DNA from: Mucilaginibacter sp. PPCGB 2223
GTDB lineage: Bacteria > Bacteroidota > Bacteroidia > Sphingobacteriales > Sphingobacteriaceae
Assembly (NCBI RefSeq): GCF_001705515.1
Contig: NZ_MDJS01000002.1
Coordinates: forward strand, 868,001 to 932,000
Length of the DNA: 64,000 nucleotides
Direction of reading: 5' to 3'
The stretch's first letter is position 1. Each line of letters starts with the position of its first letter. Below, piece after piece: positions 42,019-51,117 of this stretch. A program made the position numbers and the translations under genes. A model generated the notes under the pieces. The model searched no databases and was not told where the DNA came from. It saw only the letters and a program-made list of their open reading frames with translations.

Positions 42019-43734
42019 ATGTATAACCTTAATAATCAAACTGCCGAAACAAAATTTGATCTGCAGGATATTAAGGAAACCGCCAAGCGGATGCAGCAGC
42101 TGAGTTATATTGCCATCAGCGTAAGCGCAATCATCATTTTAATCCAGCTTTTTCATCAAAACTATATCAGCGCGGGCGTAACATTCGGCAAAATATTATC
42201 GAGTGTGGTGGTGTTGATTTTACTGCGTTTGGGTTATTACAAGTTTGCCAAGTATTACATCGTTGTTCAGATCAACGTTTTTTTAATATCCGTCTCGTAC
42301 ATTGTCGGTCACAGGGCCGGCGGTTATCTGTATTATTTCCCGCTGGTATTTGCCCTGCCTATGGTGATCAACAACCATAAAAGGCATACTGCCGAGATCG
42401 GGGGATTTCTCGCTTTTACGGCTATCTGCGCTTATATCTGTGTGTTTTTTGGTAAAGAAACCAGTTCGCTGGATCAAATATCCGATGCGGCGTATAATGT
42501 CCTCTTTCATGTTAACATTGCATTTTCTGTTGCCTTATCGGCAATATTTGCACTGGCAAGCGTGCGGTTTGAGCGCAGGTACATCAGTGCCATCACCTCA
42601 GAGAAGGAACGTACTGAAGAGGCCATGCAGGCTCGTACCCGTTTTTTATCGACCATGGGCCACGAGCTGCGCACGCCTTTAAACGGCATCATCGGTGTAT
42701 CGGGCCTGCTGCAAAAAGATGCAATGCTGCCCGAGCAGAAAGAATATTTTGATGTATTGCGGTACTGCTCCGATCATATGCTTAACCTGGTGAACGATAT
42801 ACTCGATTTTAATAAGATCGAAGCCGGCAAGTTTGAACTGCATGCCATCAACGTTAACCTGAAGGAGCTTCTGATCAATTCGGCGCTGCCTTTTTATAAC
42901 CGGTTCGAAGAGAAGAATATTAACCTGATGGTTGATGTTGACGATAAGCTGAACGTTAACGTAATGGCCGATGACATGCGTTTGATACAGGTGATCAACA
43001 ATCTGCTCTCCAACGCGCTCAAATTTACAGTAAAAGGTAAAGTAACCTTGCGGGCCACCTGTTTTGGCAATGATAACGGTAAGGTAACTGTGCAATTTGA
43101 GGTTGAAGATACGGGCATAGGTATGCATAAAGAAGATGCCGCCAAAATATTTGCCGGTTTTTGGCAGATATATCACGAAAGCTCACGCAAATATGCCGGC
43201 ACGGGGCTTGGCCTTACCATTACCCAGCGCCTGCTTAATTTAATGGGCACCGAGCTGGAGGTGAACAGCGAATACGGCGTAGGTACCACCTTTTACTTTA
43301 CCGTCACCTTCCCGCAGGCCGATGCCAATGCCGCCAAAGCTGCCGAAAATACCTTCAATGCCGACCTTAGCGGCTGCCGGGTGCTGATTGCCGATGATAA
43401 CCCTATTAATATGCTGGTTGCCAAACGCATATTGCAGGATTGGCACGTTGATATTACTGCCTGCAAAAACGGGCGCGAGGTACTCGAAGCCCTGGCCAAA
43501 GATGCGGCCTACAATATTATACTGCTCGACCTGGAGATGCCCGAAATTGACGGCTATGCGGCAGCTGTTAAAATTAAGCAGCTTTACCCGGGCGTGCCCA
43601 TGCTGGCTTTTACTGCCGCGCTGGTTGATAACGAAATGCTTAACGAGCTAAAAACGCTCGGTTTTTCTGATTGTATGCTTAAGCCGTTTAAACCTGAGGT
43701 GTTGCACCAAAAAATCGTAGAATTTAAAAATTAA
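42019..43734 (+). CDS. Hybrid sensor histidine kinase/response regulator
   Basis: A 571-residue membrane kinase. Six helices occupy residues about 30-190, with no PAS or periplasmic domain, then HisKA with H-box GHELRTPLNGIIG (H215), HATPase_c with NALKFT, DTGIGMHKEDA and YAGTGLGLTI, and a C-terminal receiver with ILLDLEMPEIDG (D504). The layout resembles the kinase at 12264-14510 but with one receiver and unrelated helices. Output must be to another protein. The dihaem cytochrome gene follows 89 bp later in the same direction; co-transcription is possible but not shown. Confidence 0.94.
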   Translation: MYNLNNQTAETKFDLQDIKETAKRMQQLSYIAISVSAIIILIQLFHQNYISAGVTFGKILSSVVVLILLRLGYYKFAKYYIVVQINVFLISVSYIVGHRAGGYLYYFPLVFALPMVINNHKRHTAEIGGFLAFTAICAYICVFFGKETSSLDQISDAAYNVLFHVNIAFSVALSAIFALASVRFERRYISAITSEKERTEEAMQARTRFLSTMGHELRTPLNGIIGVSGLLQKDAMLPEQKEYFDVLRYCSDHMLNLVNDILDFNKIEAGKFELHAINVNLKELLINSALPFYNRFEEKNINLMVDVDDKLNVNVMADDMRLIQVINNLLSNALKFTVKGKVTLRATCFGNDNGKVTVQFEVEDTGIGMHKEDAAKIFAGFWQIYHESSRKYAGTGLGLTITQRLLNLMGTELEVNSEYGVGTTFYFTVTFPQADANAAKAAENTFNADLSGCRVLIADDNPINMLVAKRILQDWHVDITACKNGREVLEALAKDAAYNIILLDLEMPEIDGYAAAVKIKQLYPGVPMLAFTAALVDNEMLNELKTLGFSDCMLKPFKPEVLHQKIVEFKN

Positions 43735-43823
43735 TATCGTATTTGTTACAACATGTTTTTTGTACAGCTATATGTTTTTACGATTATTTTTTTACTTTAG
43801 CATGATAATCTAACGCCACAAAT

Positions 43824-44348
43824 ATGCTTAAACACAAAAAAACATTAATAGTAACCTGTCTGTCAGCTGCTATCATATTTGTTGCTACTACCGCCATGCG
43901 GGCGCCGCAGCAGCAACAAGAAGAACCCGGATTTAAAAACCTGAAGGTATTGCCTAAAAACATCACTCACGATGAAATGGAAAAGGTAATGCACGAGTGG
44001 TCGGCAGCACTGGGCCAGCGCTGCGGCTTTTGCCACGCGCGCGATGCACAAACCAACAAAACCGATTTTGCGAGTGATGCCAAACCCGAAAAACTGATGG
44101 CCCGCAAAATGATGACCATGACCGAAAAGATCAACAAAAAATATTTTAAAGAAGACAAAGACGATAAAGATCACGGCGGCGCCATGACGGCTGCCATCGG
44201 CTGCTACACCTGCCACAACGGCAAAGCGCACCCGGATGCTACCGCTCCTGCGCGTAACGGTAATGGTGGCCGCGCGCCAGGCATGACCCCGCCTCCGGGT
44301 GGTGGTACCCCTCCGCCGGCAGGCAACCCGCCAACCGGGCAAAAGTAA
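43824..44348 (+). CDS. Dihaem c-type cytochrome (reaction-centre cytochrome-like)
   Basis: A 174-residue exported protein with an uncleaved or cleaved N-terminal helix (LIVTCLSAAIIFVATTA). Two haem c attachment motifs are present, CGFCH in GQRCGFCHARD and CYTCH in AIGCYTCHNGK. The region NLKVLPKNITHDEMEKVMHE, then WSAALGQRC is the signature of photosynthetic-reaction-centre-cytochrome-like (CytoC_RC) proteins, found in many non-photosynthetic Bacteroidota. The tail is Pro/Gly-rich (GMTPPPGGGTPPPAGNPP) and likely flexible. It is a periplasmic electron carrier with unknown partners. A terminator follows at 44374-44407. Confidence 0.93.
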   Translation: MLKHKKTLIVTCLSAAIIFVATTAMRAPQQQQEEPGFKNLKVLPKNITHDEMEKVMHEWSAALGQRCGFCHARDAQTNKTDFASDAKPEKLMARKMMTMTEKINKKYFKEDKDDKDHGGAMTAAIGCYTCHNGKAHPDATAPARNGNGGRAPGMTPPPGGGTPPPAGNPPTGQK

Positions 44349-44373
44349 TTTTTTTGAACTAAACCTTATAAGT

Positions 44374-44407
44374 AAAAGCGCTCAATAACCAGGGCGCTTT
44401 TTTGTTT
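44374..44407 (+). terminator. Intrinsic terminator after the cytochrome gene
   Basis: aaaagcgc pairs with gcgctttt around a 12-nt loop, followed by tttgttttt, 25 bp after the stop codon. Confidence 0.85.
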
Positions 44408-44670
44408 TTCTGCTTGCCTATCCGCGCCTCCGCGCCTGGGTAAAATTAAATGTCAGTGTCTACGCTAAAATGACCCTGAAAGTCGGACATTACTTCACTA
44501 TCGTTCGCAACGATGCCCGAATAAAATTCGAAATTGAACATTCGATATTCGAAATAAAATCTCCTCACTTAATCCTTTTTCAAAAAAACAGTCTAACGAA
44601 AATAATACGTTCAAGTTTCTGGCATTTTTAATGCGATTTTTTGATTTTTGTATCTCATAAACAGCAATTT

Positions 44671-47085
44671 TTGAAAATACTTTACTACGCTTCCTGCCTG
44701 ATGTTTTTGCTATGCCTTGGCAACGCCTACGGGCAGTCGGCAAATACGGGTACTGTTACCGGTAAACTGATCGACGCCGTTAACGGCGAACAGATAGATT
44801 TTGCGGGTATCGCCATCATCGCGCCCGAAACCGAAAGCATCGTCAAAAACACCACCAGCAACAATGGCGGCGAATTTAAAATGGGCAATGTGCCTTTTGG
44901 TAAGTATAACATCCGCATATCTTACGTCGGCTACGAAAAAATGCTCATTACCGATATCGAGATCAATGCCTCGCAACCTGACCATAACCTGGGGGTAATC
45001 CGCTTAAAACGCACCGGTAACGAAATGAACGAGGTGAAGATCGTGGAGAAAAAACCTGTAGTAAAATATACCCCCGACCAGATTGATTACGATGTAACCG
45101 CCAGCGTACAAAGCGAAGGCGCCACCGCTACCGACGTGCTGAAGAACGTGCCGATGGTGAACGTGGATATCGACGGTAACGCCACCATTGCCGGCAAGCG
45201 CAACAGCCGGGTTTTTCTGGATGGCAAGCCATCTGATTACATGACATCCAACATCACCGATTTGCTCAATATCCTGCCTTCGGATGCGATAGAGAAGATC
45301 GAGGTAATGACCAACCCGCCTGTTAAATACGCCGCCGAAGGCGATGGTATCATCAATATCGTACTTAAAAAAGGCTATAAGGTTGGGTTGAATGGTACGC
45401 TATCGGCTAATACAGGTACGCTGGGCAATTATAATATGAACAGCTACATCTCGTACCACGGCAAAAAAGTTACCATTAACGGCAGTTATGCGTATGGTGG
45501 CGGGCATAGCACGGGTGTAAGTTCATCGCTCAGCCAAAACTTTTTTTTAGACACCACTTTTTATCATAACTCGTATGCTAACCGCGAGGGCAGTAATAAC
45601 GGTCAGAACCTTCGTGGCAGTATCAATTACGATATCGATACCACGCAAAATATCCGCTTTACTACCAATTTTAACCTTAACCATTCGCAGGGCGATTCGT
45701 ACAGCGATACCTATTACCTGGATAGCAATTACGTAACCAGCAACCTCAATACACAGGCCAACGATACCCGTAACCGCTCATTTAACTACGTTTTCGACCT
45801 GAACTATACCTGGAAGATCAACAAACGCGGCGAACAGCTGGATGCCAGCGTAACCTATAGCGGCAACACGGCCTCGGCGTACCGTTTTTCGGATGTGAAC
45901 TACCTGGACGGCAGCAACCAGCCGGTGTTGGGGCGTTTGCCCATCAACCAGATCAACCAAACGGCTGCCAACAACACGGGTTTGTTAGCTAAGATAGATT
46001 ATGATAAGCCCCTGGATAGCCTGCACTACACTTTTAACACCGGCCTGTCGGCAAACGTCCATAATAACAATAATAACCAGGATGTGCAGAACTTCGACCA
46101 GGCTACGCAGCAGTACCTGCAAAACCTGGGGCTCACCAACCTCTTCAGGTACACGCAGGATATTTACTCGGGTTATGCCAGTTTCAGCATCAAAACGGAT
46201 AACAAATGGTCGTTCAGGGTAGGCAGCCGTGCCGAGCTCACCGACGTGAACTTTAATGTATCCACCATTGCGCAGCAATACAACATCAAACCTTACCTTA
46301 ACTTTTTCCCCAATATTTCTATCGGGAAGCAGTTTAAAGAGAAATACAACATAGGCATAAGCTACAGCCAGCGCATAGGGCGGCCAAACCAGGGCACGCT
46401 TAACCCGCAGGTATACGTAAGTACCGATGGCAAAACCATCAGCTACGGTAACCCCGGTCTCGACCCCTCGTTCACCCAGCAGGTTGATTTTAGTTTTGGC
46501 GCTTACGGCGATAACTGGGGTATTTACCCACGCCTGAGCCTGCAAAACACCAAGCATATTGTAGAGCGTATCAGCACCATCGATACAACCGGTATTACCC
46601 GTAACAGCTATTACAACCTGGGCACAAGCTCATACAATAGTTTTAGCGTTTACGGCAACTACCGCCCGGCGCGTAAAATGCAGTTTACAGGCGGTACTAC
46701 CATCGGCCGTATTTTGTATCAGTCGAGCGGCAATACACGCCTGAACCGTAACGGCATCAGCTTCCAGGCAAAGGCAGGCTTATCGATGGATATCCCGGGT
46801 CACTACGCGTTCGAGGGTAATTTTAACTATTACACCAATACATCGGCGCAAAGCAGCAACCACGGTTCGGTTACCTCGAGCTTTGCCATCCGTAAATCGT
46901 TTCTCAAAAACAAATATCGTGTGCGCATTATGGCGGTAAACCCGCTGGGCCAAAGCAGCTATACTACTTATTTGTATGGCGATAACTTTAACCAGCAAAA
47001 CTACTCAACCTCGCGCAACCGTAATTTCAGCGCGTCCATCAGCTACAACTTCAGCAAGGTTACGCACCCGGTTCCGGGGAAGTAA
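44671..47085 (+). CDS. Outer-membrane beta-barrel protein (OMP_b-brl_3, TonB-receptor-like)
   Basis: An outer-membrane protein of about 804 residues. The signal peptide ends NAYGQ; residues about 20-105 form a carboxypeptidase-like regulatory domain (GTVTGKLIDAVNGEQIDFAG ... GKYNIRISYVGYEK). A plug-like region follows (ATATDVLKNVPMVNVDIDGN, ADGKPSDYM-type loop, IEKIEVMTNPPVKY, AEGDGIINIVLKKG), and the rest (from about 210) is an amphipathic barrel ending NFSASISYNFSKV. No ATG gives a full signal peptide, since the first Met (44701) would cut it in half; TTG 44671 is the best start, TTG 44641 the alternative. The substrate is unknown. Confidence 0.92.
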   Translation: MKILYYASCLMFLLCLGNAYGQSANTGTVTGKLIDAVNGEQIDFAGIAIIAPETESIVKNTTSNNGGEFKMGNVPFGKYNIRISYVGYEKMLITDIEINASQPDHNLGVIRLKRTGNEMNEVKIVEKKPVVKYTPDQIDYDVTASVQSEGATATDVLKNVPMVNVDIDGNATIAGKRNSRVFLDGKPSDYMTSNITDLLNILPSDAIEKIEVMTNPPVKYAAEGDGIINIVLKKGYKVGLNGTLSANTGTLGNYNMNSYISYHGKKVTINGSYAYGGGHSTGVSSSLSQNFFLDTTFYHNSYANREGSNNGQNLRGSINYDIDTTQNIRFTTNFNLNHSQGDSYSDTYYLDSNYVTSNLNTQANDTRNRSFNYVFDLNYTWKINKRGEQLDASVTYSGNTASAYRFSDVNYLDGSNQPVLGRLPINQINQTAANNTGLLAKIDYDKPLDSLHYTFNTGLSANVHNNNNNQDVQNFDQATQQYLQNLGLTNLFRYTQDIYSGYASFSIKTDNKWSFRVGSRAELTDVNFNVSTIAQQYNIKPYLNFFPNISIGKQFKEKYNIGISYSQRIGRPNQGTLNPQVYVSTDGKTISYGNPGLDPSFTQQVDFSFGAYGDNWGIYPRLSLQNTKHIVERISTIDTTGITRNSYYNLGTSSYNSFSVYGNYRPARKMQFTGGTTIGRILYQSSGNTRLNRNGISFQAKAGLSMDIPGHYAFEGNFNYYTNTSAQSSNHGSVTSSFAIRKSFLKNKYRVRIMAVNPLGQSSYTTYLYGDNFNQQNYSTSRNRNFSASISYNFSKVTHPVPGK

Positions 47086-47108
47086 GACGTAGCACCTGCG
47101 TTAGCGAT

Positions 47109-47140
47109 TGCAGCGCCCGCCTGCCGGCAGGCAGGGGAAA
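47109..47140. repeat. Family D repeat fragment
   Basis: cgcccgcctgccggcaggca, containing the palindrome cctgccggcagg, followed by ggggaaacgcggcc. It matches the family D elements at 22983-23061 and lies between the barrel gene and the convergent small membrane protein gene. Confidence 0.65.
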
Positions 47141-47174
47141 CGCGGCCCGTAGGGAAACGCCCAAAATCTGATGA

Positions 47175-47372
47175 CTATTTTTTGGTGTTTAGTATTCTTA
47201 ATTCTGTTAGTATTTGATTCAGTAATGCGGTTTGTTCCTTTTTTCGTTGCAGCGAAACAAACAGGTAAACGAGTAAAAGTATTGGTATAATAAGGATGAA
47301 TAGTATGAGTATACCATCCTGAACCGAAAAGAAAGCTGGGATCAACGCTTCTATTTGAGTGTGATAATTCAT
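47175..47372 (-). CDS. Small single-span membrane protein
   Basis: A 65-residue protein with one strong membrane helix (residues about 20-43, ILILFILIIPILLLVYLFVS) and a charged amphipathic tail (QRKKEQTALLNQILTELRIL) that could form a coiled coil. I do not recognise a family; small proteins of this shape are common and often undescribed in Bacteroidota. No operon partner. Its codon pattern is more AT-rich than its neighbours'. Confidence 0.55.
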   Translation of the reverse strand: MNYHTQIEALIPAFFSVQDGILILFILIIPILLLVYLFVSLQRKKEQTALLNQILTELRILNTKK

Positions 47373-47599
47373 GGCAAGTAGGGTTTTAGATTGGATAATA
47401 AATATAGCGAAAAAGAAATCGTTTCTTTTTATAATAGCTATTCAAACTCTAAGGCAAATTAATCAATAACCGAATTGACATACCTAATGTTAACCCGGTA
47501 TTATTATTATGGCAATAAAGTGTATCAATAACACAAATAATTTAAGATATTGATAAAAACATTTTACCTTTAGCCCGTAAACCTGAAAATACCATCTTC

Positions 47600-48355
47600 A
47601 TGAAACGATTTGTACCAATGGCCGTATTTGCCATTTGTTGCGTTCTGCTTTTGTTTAAAGCCGGTAATGTCAATGCGCAAAAGCACAATCAATTAACCGC
47701 TAACGAAAAACAACACGGCTGGAAACTGCTGTTTGATGGTAAAACAAGCACGGGCTGGCGCAGTGCCAAAGGCGAAGCCTTCCCGGCTAAGGGCTGGCAG
47801 ATTAAAGACGGAGAGCTAACCGTCCTGGCTTCCGAAGGTAAAGAATCGCAAAATGGTGGCGACATCGTAACCGACAAACAATACAGCGCCTTCGACCTCA
47901 GATTTGAGTTTAAGCTTACGCCCGGAGCCAACAGCGGCGTAAAATATTTTGTGACACTGAACGAGCAGACCACCGGTTCGGCTATAGGATTAGAGTATCA
48001 ATTGCTTGACGACGAACTGCACCCCGATGCCAAACTGGGCCGCGACGGCGACCGTAAGCTGGCTTCGGTATACGATCTCATCCCATCAAACAAACCGGCA
48101 AGCTGTATCAAACCCATCGGCGAGTGGAACGTGGGCCGTGTAGTAGTTTACCCGAATAACCATGTGGAGCATTATTTGAATGGGGTAAAGGTTTTAGAGT
48201 ACGAACGCGGCTCCAAAGCTTTCCGCGATCTGGTAGCGATCAGCAAATTCAAACCCTATCCAAATTTCGGCGAAGCCAAAGAAGGCCATATCCTTTTACA
48301 GGATCACGGCAACCAGGTATCGTTCCGCAGTATCAAAATCAAAGAACTGAAATAA
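47600..48355 (+). CDS. DUF1080 family protein (3-keto-glycoside hydrolase/lyase-like)
   Basis: A 251-residue exported protein with a signal peptide ending GNVNAQ. The single DUF1080 (concanavalin-like beta-sandwich) domain shows GWKLLFDGKTSTGWR, GWQIKDGELTVLASEGK, GGDIVTDKQYSAFDLRFEFK, GANSGVKYFV and VEHYLNGVKVLEYERGS, then GHILLQDHGNQVSFRSIKIK. Members act on 3-keto-disaccharides and 3-keto-glycosides in Bacteroidota and are typically paired with a Gfo/Idh/MocA oxidoreductase, as here (3-bp gap). It begins a likely operon that continues through the oxidoreductase and DUF6807 genes. Exact substrate cannot be told. Confidence 0.95.
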   Translation: MKRFVPMAVFAICCVLLLFKAGNVNAQKHNQLTANEKQHGWKLLFDGKTSTGWRSAKGEAFPAKGWQIKDGELTVLASEGKESQNGGDIVTDKQYSAFDLRFEFKLTPGANSGVKYFVTLNEQTTGSAIGLEYQLLDDELHPDAKLGRDGDRKLASVYDLIPSNKPASCIKPIGEWNVGRVVVYPNNHVEHYLNGVKVLEYERGSKAFRDLVAISKFKPYPNFGEAKEGHILLQDHGNQVSFRSIKIKELK

Positions 48356-48357
48356 GC

Positions 48358-49713
48358 ATGAACAATTCCCGTCGCAAATTCATTCAGCAGTCGGCATTGG
48401 TAGGTGCCGGCGTATTGGCATCAAAAGTGAGCTGGAGTGCCGCAAGCTATAAACGCATCATTGGCGCTAACGACAGGGTTAGGGTAGGGGTTGTTGGTTT
48501 TTCCGACAGGCACCGCAGTTCGCACATGCCCTGTTTCATGAACCATTATAAAGAGTTGAACTTTGAAGTAGTGGCCGTATCCGATATCTGGAAACTGAGA
48601 CGTGAGCAAGGCTCTGCACAATGGAAAGAAAAAATGGGCCGCGATGTTACCGCCTGCCGTAACAACGAAGAGATGTACGATAAAAAGCTGGTTGATGCGG
48701 TATTTGTAAGCACAGCCGATTTTCAGCACTCCTTACATGCTATGGAAGCGGTAAAGGCCGGTTGCGATGTATATTGCGAAAAACCTTTTGCCGAAACCAT
48801 GGCCGATAACCGTGCCGCGCTAAAGGCTATAAAAGAGAGCGGTAAAATTGTACAGATAGGTTCGCAGCGCCGCAGCGGGGCCAACTATCAGGCCGCCAAC
48901 GAGTTTGTGCGTTCGGGCAAATTCGGGCCGATCACGATGGTGGAGTTGACATGGAACGTAAATCAACCCGGCCGCTGGCGCAGGCCCGATGTGGTGCCTT
49001 TACTCAAAGAAAGCGATACCGACTGGAAGCGTTTTTTATTGAACCGCCCCGCAGATACATTCGACCCGCGTAAATATCTGGAGTTTCGTTTATTCTGGCC
49101 ATACTCGTCGGGCCTGCCAGGCCAGTGGATGAGCCACCAGATTGATACCGTACACTGGTTCAGCGGCCTGCAGCACCCGCGCAGCGTGGTTGCCAACGGC
49201 GGTATTTATATGTGGAAGGATGGCCGTAAAAACTGGGATACCATTACCGCTGTGTTCGATTACGGTCCGCAGAACGACCCATCGACAGGTTTCCAGGTAA
49301 CGTTCAGTTCGCGGATGCATAACGGCGAAGATCATCCTACCGAAATATATTACAGCAACGGCGGCTCGCTCAACCTCGATACGAACGAAGTATCGCCCAA
49401 AGGGGGCCTGACACAAAAAATGGCCTTGGCCATGGGTATGCAGGCCAATTTGCTCCAGCAGATGAGCTTGCCTAATACCGAGAAGGTGGTATCGAGCGCC
49501 AATACCGGTGGCGATACCCTCACATCAAACCACATCCGCAACTGGATGGAATGCGTGCGCAGCCGTAAAACGCCGCACGCACCTGTTGAGGCAGGGTACA
49601 GCCACTCTATCGCTACCATAATGGCTAATGCCGCCGTGCATACCGGCCAAAAGGTAACGTTCGACGAGGCTACACAAGAGGTAATGGCCGGCGGGAAAGT
49701 ATTTAAATATTAG
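48358..49713 (+). CDS. Tat-exported Gfo/Idh/MocA family oxidoreductase
   Basis: A 451-residue NAD(P)-dependent dehydrogenase. The N-terminus NSRRKFIQQSALVGAGVLAS carries a twin-arginine signal (SRRKFIQ), so it is exported folded with its cofactor. The Rossmann motif VRVGVVGFSDRH is near residues 41-52; the family signature EKPF is in DVYCEKPFAETM; the C-terminal part has QWMSHQIDTVHWF. Members interconvert hydroxyl and keto groups of sugars, often at C3. It starts 3 bp after the DUF1080 stop codon, strongly supporting a shared pathway in which it produces or consumes a 3-keto sugar in the periplasm. Confidence 0.95.
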   Translation: MNNSRRKFIQQSALVGAGVLASKVSWSAASYKRIIGANDRVRVGVVGFSDRHRSSHMPCFMNHYKELNFEVVAVSDIWKLRREQGSAQWKEKMGRDVTACRNNEEMYDKKLVDAVFVSTADFQHSLHAMEAVKAGCDVYCEKPFAETMADNRAALKAIKESGKIVQIGSQRRSGANYQAANEFVRSGKFGPITMVELTWNVNQPGRWRRPDVVPLLKESDTDWKRFLLNRPADTFDPRKYLEFRLFWPYSSGLPGQWMSHQIDTVHWFSGLQHPRSVVANGGIYMWKDGRKNWDTITAVFDYGPQNDPSTGFQVTFSSRMHNGEDHPTEIYYSNGGSLNLDTNEVSPKGGLTQKMALAMGMQANLLQQMSLPNTEKVVSSANTGGDTLTSNHIRNWMECVRSRKTPHAPVEAGYSHSIATIMANAAVHTGQKVTFDEATQEVMAGGKVFKY

Positions 49714-49757
49714 GCCCCTCCCAAACCCTCCCCGGAAGGGAGATTTAAAGCGGGCCA
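49714..49757. repeat. Family C repeat fragment within the 3-keto-sugar cluster
   Basis: gcccctcccaaaccctcccc followed by ggaagggagatttaaag, the family C core also seen at 6476-6575 and 18014-18055, sitting between the oxidoreductase and the DUF2281-like gene. Confidence 0.65.
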
Positions 49758-49791
49758 ACCAAAGCAAATTATAACACGTACAAAATAAATT

Positions 49792-49992
49792 ATGACAGAA
49801 CTACAAACACTCGAGAGAAAAATTGCACAGTTACCTGATGAATTTAAAACAAAACTGGAAGGCTATGTTGACGCCCTGCTGGAAGAAGCCTGGACCTTAA
49901 AACACGAAACCCCGCAGTTTGGCGACAGCGTTGAGCTCGGATCAAACGAAATAAACGGACCTTTAGACGAATTTAAAGCTTATAGTTACTAA
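49792..49992 (+). CDS. Small DUF2281-like protein
   Basis: A 66-residue protein. LERKIAQLPDEFKTKLEGYV, followed by DALLEEA, is the two-helix signature of DUF2281, small proteins that often act as antitoxins or regulators. The C-terminal half (QFGDSVELGSNEINGPLDEF) is unstructured-looking. It starts 78 bp after the oxidoreductase and ends 9 bp before the DUF6807 gene, inside the sugar-metabolism cluster, and there is no toxin gene next to it. Function is unknown. Confidence 0.7.
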   Translation: MTELQTLERKIAQLPDEFKTKLEGYVDALLEEAWTLKHETPQFGDSVELGSNEINGPLDEFKAYSY

Positions 49993-50001
49993 ATTACACC
50001 T

Positions 50002-51045
50002 GTGAAAAACTCCGTTAAAGCCACACTATTCGTACCGCTTATAGCCATAGGCTCAACTGCCATGGCCCAAAAGGCCGAAATGGTTAAAATGGTAAAAGTA
50101 GCCGATAAAAATAAGGTCGATATTGTTATCGGCAATAAGTTGTTCACCAGTTTTTTGTACCCCGATAGTTTAGAGAAACCTGTTTTATACCCTGTACATG
50201 CGGCTAACGGCACCATTGTAACCAGGGGTTTTCCGATCGATCCAAAACCCGGCGATCCAACCGATCACCCGCATCACATTGGCATCTGGTTCAACTTCGA
50301 GAACCTCAACGGACTCGATTTCTGGAACAACTCCTACGCTATTAAAAAGGAAAAGAAAAGCGCATACGGTTGGGTAAAAACCGACCGTATATTGCAAACC
50401 ACCAGCGGGGCAAAAGGCGTACTGGCCTATCATGCCAACTGGACTAACCAGGCTAACGATGTTTTACTGGAAGAAACCACCCGCCTGGAGTTTAGCGGGA
50501 CAGCAACCCGGCGCATTATCGATAGGGTGACCACCTTAAAAGCGGTTACCCAATGCGTTTTTAACGATTCGAAAGATGGCTTGCTTGGCCTGCGCCTGGC
50601 CCACGAACTACAGATACCGAGTAAGGTTGACCAGAAGTTTACCGATAATAAAGGCAACGTAACTATAGTTAAAGGCGGCGACGACAAAGTACCTACCGGC
50701 AGTTACCTCACCAGCGAAGGTAAAATGGGCGATGCCGCCTGGGGTACGCGCGGCACCTGGTGCAAGGTTTTTGGTAAGATGGGTGCCGATTCTATCAGCA
50801 TTACCATCTTCGATCATCCCGAAAATTTCAATTACCCAACCTATTGGCACGCGCGGGGCTATGGCTTGTTTGCAGCTAATCCGCTTGGGCAAAAAGCATT
50901 TACCAACGGCGAGCCAAAAGGTCTCACCTTACAAAAAGGCGAGTCGGTCACTTTCCGTTATCGGATAGTGATTGACAACGGCACCAAAACACCCGATGCC
51001 AAACAGCTAAACGTCATTGCAAAAGCTTATACCGCTAAAAAATAA
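50002..51045 (+). CDS. DUF6807 (PmoA family) secreted protein
   Basis: A 347-residue exported protein starting at a GTG, with a signal peptide ending STAMAQ. GFPIDPKPGDPTDHPHHIGI with WFNFENLNGLDFW is the conserved core of DUF6807 (PF14100), and RTTSGAKGVLAYHANW, FNDSKDGLLGLRLAHELQIP and YPTYWHARGYGLFAANPLGQ follow. The family is named after a methane-oxidation gene but is not a methane monooxygenase; in Bacteroidota it is mostly found with DUF1080 and Gfo/Idh/MocA proteins, as here. The His-rich HPHH region suggests metal or substrate binding. The reaction is unknown. Confidence 0.93.
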   Translation: MKNSVKATLFVPLIAIGSTAMAQKAEMVKMVKVADKNKVDIVIGNKLFTSFLYPDSLEKPVLYPVHAANGTIVTRGFPIDPKPGDPTDHPHHIGIWFNFENLNGLDFWNNSYAIKKEKKSAYGWVKTDRILQTTSGAKGVLAYHANWTNQANDVLLEETTRLEFSGTATRRIIDRVTTLKAVTQCVFNDSKDGLLGLRLAHELQIPSKVDQKFTDNKGNVTIVKGGDDKVPTGSYLTSEGKMGDAAWGTRGTWCKVFGKMGADSISITIFDHPENFNYPTYWHARGYGLFAANPLGQKAFTNGEPKGLTLQKGESVTFRYRIVIDNGTKTPDAKQLNVIAKAYTAKK

Positions 51046-51117
51046 GCTAAGGATACAACTTGCGCCCGTTTGTAACGAGCGCTTAACTTGGCTAAGGCAT
51101 TTTGTAATGCCACAGTA

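Noticed and set aside
44498..44743. 81-codon minus-strand ORF upstream of the barrel gene
   Set aside because: Overlaps the start and signal region of a real gene and lacks features.
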